Shown: positions 60,036 to 64,000 of the stretch, piece by piece
Numbering within the stretch: the first letter of the stretch is position 1
Layout of the letters: the number at the start of each line of letters is the position of its first letter
Source of the DNA: Tenacibaculum aiptasiae
GTDB lineage: Bacteria; Bacteroidota; Bacteroidia; Flavobacteriales; Flavobacteriaceae
Length of the DNA: 64,000 nt
Direction of reading: 5' to 3'
NCBI RefSeq assembly: GCF_008806755.1
Contig: NZ_WAAU01000028.1
Span: 177,894 to 241,893, forward strand
Notes under the pieces: generated by a model
Databases searched by the model: none
What the model saw: only the letters and a program-made list of their open reading frames with translations
Told to the model about the DNA's origin: nothing
Made by a program: the position numbers and the translations under genes

Positions 60036-60584
60036 ATGTGTTTAGAAATAGGTAATAAAGTGGCGGTTTTGGATGCTGATATTAGAGGATTCGTAATAAA
60101 AAAAGAAGGAAACAGCTTTTTTATTAAAGATGATGAAGGTATGGAGTATTGTTTTTTAGCTTCTGAATTGGTGAAAATTGAAGTAGATCAAAATCAGTTG
60201 AGTAGGTATATTGATATAAATAATCCATTATTAAAAGCAAAAATTGATCAGAGAACTAAAAGTAAGAAGTCGCCTTTTGTTAAAGATAAAAACGAAGTGG
60301 TTATGGAGGTTGATTTGCATATAGAGAAGATAGTAAAGTCAGTTAAAGGAATGGATAAATACGATATTTTGTCAAAGCAAATTCAGTTGGCAAAACAAAA
60401 ATTAGAGTATTGTATATCAAAAGGAATATCAAAGTTGGTGTTAATTCATGGAGTTGGAGAAGGTGTTTTGAAAAGTGAGTTGCAGTATTTGTTGAATAAT
60501 TATAATGTACGATATTATGATGCTTCGTACCAGAAGTATGGACAAGGGGCTACGGAAGTATACATGTATAAAAATGTGAATTAA
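60036..60584 (+). CDS. Smr domain protein with DUF2027-like N-terminus
   Basis: The protein has 182 residues. The N-terminal half is a small beta-barrel-like segment (EIGNKVAVLDADIRGFVIKK, DDEGMEYCFLASELVKIE). The C-terminal half is a Smr domain with the two key motifs VDLHIEKIV (DLHxE) and LVLIHGVGEGVLKSELQYL (HGxGxG), the latter marking the nicking or RNA-cleavage family. Smr domains nick DNA or cleave RNA, including in ribosome rescue. It lies 15 nt upstream of the cysteine desulfurase gene. Confidence 0.9.
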   Translation: MCLEIGNKVAVLDADIRGFVIKKEGNSFFIKDDEGMEYCFLASELVKIEVDQNQLSRYIDINNPLLKAKIDQRTKSKKSPFVKDKNEVVMEVDLHIEKIVKSVKGMDKYDILSKQIQLAKQKLEYCISKGISKLVLIHGVGEGVLKSELQYLLNNYNVRYYDASYQKYGQGATEVYMYKNVN

Positions 60585-60587
60585 TTG

Positions 60588-60595
60588 TAATTTTG
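60588..60595 (+). promoter_or_regulatory. Possible -7 box immediately before the cysteine desulfurase start
   Basis: TAATTTTG matches TAnnTTTG and ends 4 nt before the ATG at 60600. A transcript from it would have almost no 5' UTR. No -33 TTG was identified, so the gene may mainly depend on the upstream Smr gene. Confidence 0.25.
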
Positions 60596-60599
60596 CAAA

Positions 60600-61739
60600 A
60601 TGAAAAATGTTTATTTAGATAATGCAGCCACAACACCTATGTTGCCAGAAGTTGTGGAGGTTATGAGGCAATCAATGATAGATAATTTTGGTAATCCATC
60701 GTCTACTCATCAGTTTGGAAGAAAAGCAAAAGCGGCTGTAGAAACGGCTAGAAAAAATATAGCGAAACAATTTAATGTTTCGTCAAATGAAATTTATTTT
60801 ACGGCAGGAGGAACTGAAGCTGATAATTTAGTTTTGTATAATGCTGTTCTAAATATTGGTGTGACTAGAATTGTGACTTCTAAAATAGAGCATCATGCAG
60901 TGTTGCATACAGTTGAGTATTTGAAGAAAAGCTATAATATAGAGGTAGATTATGTTGATGTAGATGAGAAGGGGAATATTTCCTTAAGTGGATTGGAGGA
61001 AATTTTAAAAAGGTCGAAGGAAAAAACTTTAGTAAGTCTAATGTATGTTAATAATGAGATAGGGAATTTATTGCCTGTAGATGATGTGGTTTTGTTGTGT
61101 GAAAAATATCAAGCTTATTTTCATTCAGATACGGTTCAAGCAATTGGGCATTATAAAATTGATTTAAAAAAAACACCAATAGATTTTATTGCGGTAAGTG
61201 CGCATAAATTTCATGGTCCTAAAGGTGTAGGGTTTGTCTATGTGAAAAAAGGAGTTCCTTTAAAGCCAATATTGCACGGAGGTAATCAGGAAAAAGGAGC
61301 GAGGTCAAGTACGGAGAATGTGCATGCTATTCTAGGTATGGAGAAGGCTTTGAGCGTTTCGTGTGAAGGTCTTGAAGATGATAAGAAGTCTATAGAAGAG
61401 GTGAAGAGTTATTTGATAAGTGAGTTAAAAGCTTATTTTAAAGGAGTAGAGTTTAATGGTGAGTCTTCGGATTTGAAAAAGAGTAGTTATACAATATTGA
61501 ATGTGCGTTTTCCAGTGAATGAGAAGATGTTATTGTTTAATTTAGATTTGGCTGGAGTTGCAGTTTCTGGAGGGAGTGCTTGTCAGAGTGGGGCAAGTAA
61601 AGGTTCGCATGTTTTGAGTGCTTTTTTATCGGAAAAAGATTCGAAAAAAACATCAGTTAGATTTTCGTTTAGTAAATTAACAACGATTCAAGATATAGAT
61701 TTTGCAATCGAAAAAATTAAAAATAGTCTAAAACTTTAA
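60600..61739 (+). CDS. Cysteine desulfurase (NifS/IscS family)
   Basis: This 379-residue PLP enzyme has the aldolase-type fold. The start is VYLDNAATTPMLPEVVEVM. The PLP-lysine motif is in AVSAHKFHGPKGVGFVYVKK, the cofactor-phosphate region includes SDTVQAIGHYKIDLKK, and the active-site Cys loop is SGGSACQSGASKGSHVLSAF. It removes sulfur from cysteine for Fe-S cluster and tRNA thiolation pathways. No iscU or other assembly gene is adjacent, so its partner is unknown. A strong terminator follows. Confidence 0.95.
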   Translation: MKNVYLDNAATTPMLPEVVEVMRQSMIDNFGNPSSTHQFGRKAKAAVETARKNIAKQFNVSSNEIYFTAGGTEADNLVLYNAVLNIGVTRIVTSKIEHHAVLHTVEYLKKSYNIEVDYVDVDEKGNISLSGLEEILKRSKEKTLVSLMYVNNEIGNLLPVDDVVLLCEKYQAYFHSDTVQAIGHYKIDLKKTPIDFIAVSAHKFHGPKGVGFVYVKKGVPLKPILHGGNQEKGARSSTENVHAILGMEKALSVSCEGLEDDKKSIEEVKSYLISELKAYFKGVEFNGESSDLKKSSYTILNVRFPVNEKMLLFNLDLAGVAVSGGSACQSGASKGSHVLSAFLSEKDSKKTSVRFSFSKLTTIQDIDFAIEKIKNSLKL

Positions 61740-61741
61740 AT

Positions 61742-61766
61742 AAGCCTTTTTAAGGCTTTTTTTTGT
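61742..61766 (+). terminator. Intrinsic terminator of the cysteine desulfurase gene
   Basis: AAGCCTT and AAGGCTT surround TTT, directly followed by a run of eight T on the plus strand. It begins 3 nt after the TAA stop. Confidence 0.92.
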
Positions 61767-61913
61767 TTTTTAAATAATAAACCCTATATTTATAAAAATA
61801 TTAACTTATATGGTTTTAAAAAGAGAGCTTTTTATTTTGTTTTCTTATTGAAGCTTAATTTGTTATTTGTTTTTTCTATAATGTGACTTTTTGTAAAAAA
61901 AAGTATCTAAAAA

Positions 61914-61943
61914 TTTGAAAAGTAGTATTTATAATTATCTTTG
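61914..61943 (+). promoter_or_regulatory. Promoter of the adhesin gene
   Basis: TTTG at 61914-61917 and TATCTTTG at 61936-61943 are separated by 18 nt, a strong match to the Bacteroidota -33/-7 pattern. The start site would be near 61948, leaving a 5' UTR of about 150 nt. Confidence 0.72.
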
Positions 61944-61956
61944 CACTACTTACAGT

Positions 61957-62075
61957 TGTCCCCCCAAACTATTAGTATTAATATTTTAAAGTGTTGATAT
62001 TGTTAGTCTTGGGGATTTAAAAATTCTCAAACATTTTATAAAAAAAAGATTAAAATTCCCAAATTTTATTTGGGA
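61957..62075 (+). promoter_or_regulatory. Structured 5' leader of the adhesin mRNA
   Basis: The predicted 5' UTR contains a long-range pair CCCCAA (61962-61967) with TTGGGG (62009-62014), enclosing AATAT/ATATT (61980-61984 with 61997-62001). A second hairpin, TCCCAAAT (62057-62064) and ATTTGGGA (62068-62075), lies 22 nt before the ATG. Its function is unknown; it might stabilise the mRNA or control translation. Confidence 0.45.
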
Positions 62076-62096
62076 TAAGGTTATATATATAATAAT

Positions 62097-64000
62097 ATGA
62101 GGAAAAATTACCCCGACACTTCAAAGAATGGACCCCTGTTTTTTGTGTTCTTATTATTTCTGTTTGTAAATAGTGCTTTTGGTCAAACATGTACGGATTA
62201 TACAGATAATACTTCTCAGAATATTAATAATGGTACTTACCAAACTATTGCTTCAGTTAATGTAGCGGATTCATTTACTATTACTGATGTTAATGTTTTA
62301 GTTAATATTAATATTACATGGAATGCAGATATTGATTTAAGATTAAGACACCCAGATGGTACAGTAGTTGTTTTATCTACAGGTAATGGTGGGAGTGGAA
62401 ATAATTATTCTAATGTTACTTTTGATGATGAATCAGGGAATACATTACCAACAGGAAATACTACCCTGTCGGGTAATTATCAGCCAGAAGGAAATCTATC
62501 GGGTTTTGATGGAAAAAATTCAGCAGGAACATGGTTGTTAGAGGGTAGAGATACTTTTTTAGGTGCAGATAATGGAGCTATTACCTTGTTTACATTAAAT
62601 TTATGTCAAGCCGCAGTTGTTATAGATCCATGTACAAATGGAGCAATAGTAGGAACACCAACGGCTAATGATCCAGATGGAGATGGGATTAATAACGAAT
62701 GTGATTTAGATGATGATAATGATGGTATTACTGATGTAGAAGAATATTGTACCAATGCAACAACGGCATTGATACCTTTTGCACATGCATCAGGTAATCG
62801 TCAAGTGACAGTAAATCATACGGATACTGGTTTTGCTAGGTTAGACTTAACAGAGCTAGATAACTCTTTTCAAATGACGGTTAATGGAACACCAGTACAT
62901 CCGTCTATATTAGAGTTTGAAAATAGAGCAATAGGACCGGGAGAAGTTTATTTTCGATTTCAGTCAGATAATGCATTTATATCAAGTCCTTGGGATCCAA
63001 ATGTTAATGGGTTACCACGTTTAAGATTAACTATCGATGAAACAGGAACAATTACATTACTAGGTTCAAGAACAACCACTTCTACAACCTTAGAGCCAAT
63101 GGTGGCTCAAGATGGAACACCGTTTAATACAATTACTTGGACACCTTTAGCAAATAATACTTTTATAATTATAAATCAAACAGGACCTGGACCTGAAGAG
63201 TTAAGAGGTAGCTTATTAGCAAGTAATATTTGTGATACAGATGGAGATGGAATTAGTAATGAATTAGATTTAGATTCAGATAATGATGGTATTTACGATA
63301 TTGTTGAATCAGGTGTTTTAGCTGTTGCAGGAGTAACAGATGCAAATAATGATGGTGTAATTGATGGGGCAAACACGGTAGCAGGGTCTGGAGCCAATGG
63401 TTTATTTAATGCTATAGAAACGAATGATACGTTTGGTGCGAGTTTAAATTATACGGTTTTAGATTCTGATTCAGACGGTGAATCAAATCCATTTGAAGTA
63501 GATTCAGATGCAGACGGATGTTTTGATGCAATAGAAGCTGCTGGTAGTTTTGTAGCTGCAGATTTAACATCTGGTAGGCTTTGTACGTCTTCTGCTTGTG
63601 TAAATGCTAATGGTGTACCTACAAATGCAGGGAGTCCACAAGCGATAACAACAGCAGTAAGGATAGGAGATGTTATTTCTAGTATACCTATAACACCGAG
63701 TCCCGCTTCAGTATGTGAAGGAAGTAATATAACTTTAACAGCTGCTCCTGTAGGGGTTAGAAATTCAGCAGGAGCTATTCCTGCTGGAGATTATATATAT
63801 ACTTGGTATTTAGGGGCAAGTAGTACTCCTTTACCGAATTCTCCACCTTATAGTGGAACAAACACAGCTTCTTTAACAATAACAAATGCAACAACAGCTT
63901 TATCAGGGAATAACTATCGAGTAGAGGTTACCACTATAAATAATGGTTGTATAGAACAAGATAATATATCTATAACAGTTCAAGCTCAACCAGAGGCAGG
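62097..64000 (+). CDS. Large secreted adhesin with P-domain and TSP3 repeats, C-terminus outside window
   Basis: The open frame runs from an ATG at 62097 to the window end, 634 complete codons, with no stop. A signal peptide precedes VNSAFGQTC (about residue 30). Residues about 35-175 look like a proprotein-convertase P/Homo-B domain (DIDLRLRHPDGTVVVLSTGN). Calcium-binding TSP3-type repeats follow: DPDGDGINNECDLDDDNDGI near 191, DTDGDGISNELDLDSDNDGI near 380 and DSDSDGESNPFEVDSDADGC near 456. Ig/PKD-like sequence begins near 545. This is the architecture of T9SS-exported adhesins of gliding flavobacteria. The diagnostic C-terminal domain is beyond the window, so export by T9SS is inferred. 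Confidence 0.88.
   Translation, partial: MRKNYPDTSKNGPLFFVFLLFLFVNSAFGQTCTDYTDNTSQNINNGTYQTIASVNVADSFTITDVNVLVNINITWNADIDLRLRHPDGTVVVLSTGNGGSGNNYSNVTFDDESGNTLPTGNTTLSGNYQPEGNLSGFDGKNSAGTWLLEGRDTFLGADNGAITLFTLNLCQAAVVIDPCTNGAIVGTPTANDPDGDGINNECDLDDDNDGITDVEEYCTNATTALIPFAHASGNRQVTVNHTDTGFARLDLTELDNSFQMTVNGTPVHPSILEFENRAIGPGEVYFRFQSDNAFISSPWDPNVNGLPRLRLTIDETGTITLLGSRTTTSTTLEPMVAQDGTPFNTITWTPLANNTFIIINQTGPGPEELRGSLLASNICDTDGDGISNELDLDSDNDGIYDIVESGVLAVAGVTDANNDGVIDGANTVAGSGANGLFNAIETNDTFGASLNYTVLDSDSDGESNPFEVDSDADGCFDAIEAAGSFVAADLTSGRLCTSSACVNANGVPTNAGSPQAITTAVRIGDVISSIPITPSPASVCEGSNITLTAAPVGVRNSAGAIPAGDYIYTWYLGASSTPLPNSPPYSGTNTASLTITNATTALSGNNYRVEVTTINNGCIEQDNISITVQAQPEA

Noticed and set aside
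1..64000. tRNA, rRNA, prophage, insertion sequence or restriction/toxin-antitoxin locus
   Set aside because: No cloverleaf, transposase, integrase, restriction or toxin-like gene was recognised on either strand.

Overview
The window looks like a chromosome segment from a marine member of the Flavobacteriaceae (Bacteroidota), perhaps close to Tenacibaculum or Polaribacter. The evidence is the strong AT richness, promoters of the Bacteroidota TAnnTTTG type rather than TATAAT boxes, no Shine-Dalgarno signals, Bacteroidota-restricted families (DUF4834, DUF5683, DUF4159, WbqC, the lepB-dapB-DUF5683-parB-parA order), and a large secreted adhesin of the type usually exported by the type IX secretion system. 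No tRNA, rRNA, CRISPR array, insertion sequence or prophage was seen. The genus is an inference.

Layout. (1) 1-10.75 kb, minus strand: an operon for membrane or envelope stress containing a DUF2170 protein, PspA/IM30, a YqiJ-like OB-fold membrane protein, a very long flotillin, a 1620-residue AAA+ ATPase of the so-called DNA-repair-ATPase type, a DUF4178 protein, an Arg/Ser-tailed lipoprotein and a DUF350 membrane protein cut by the window edge. A divergent XRE-LexA-like regulator at 11.0 kb probably shares its control region. (2) 11.7-24.4 kb, mostly plus strand: type II NADH dehydrogenase, small membrane proteins, AraC/GyrI regulator, PPK2 kinase, DEDD exonuclease, a GH3-beta-lactamase fusion, a Crp-like regulator, an acetyltransferase, and a LysR/hydrolase pair. 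(3) 24.5-28.5 kb, minus: a nitric-oxide detoxification operon (qNOR, RIC/ScdA di-iron repair protein, small membrane protein) with an NsrR-like Rrf2 repressor and three matching operator-like sites. (4) 28.5-40.6 kb: lipid acyltransferase, SBF transporter, DUF4159, membrane AraC regulator, RsmE, GNAT-like protein, beta-barrel with a charged tail, DUF4834, YfhO and a TPR-AraC regulator. (5) 40.9-46.5 kb: a surface-polysaccharide operon (methyltransferase, two GT4 enzymes, WecB, Wzx-like flippase). (6) 46.6-53.2 kb: two Crp-like paralogues and then a housekeeping block (WbqC, LepB, DapB, DUF5683, ParB, ParA). (7) 53.4-64 kb: a decayed dnaN 3-prime copy, a VWA protein, intact dnaN, an LpxR-like deacylase, tandem PPK2 kinases, a low-molecular-weight phosphatase, an Smr protein, cysteine desulfurase and the start of a TSP3-repeat adhesin.

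The most unusual material is between genes. Downstream of three regulator genes (the AraC gene at 31.6 kb and the Crp-like genes at 46.6 and 47.4 kb) lie small cassettes, each with a TATATTTG-like minus-strand -7 box followed 70-150 nt later by an intrinsic terminator. Two of them are tandem diverged copies whose 16-bp palindrome arms differ at three positions with matching changes on the other arm. The two Crp-linked cassettes carry a symmetric AACATATGTT site about 30 bp upstream of the -7 box, the spacing expected for a class II Crp-type activator. They may encode small RNAs controlled by the neighbouring regulators. A frameshifted remnant of the dnaN 3-prime end lies as a direct repeat 2 kb from the intact gene, with a VWA gene between the copies.
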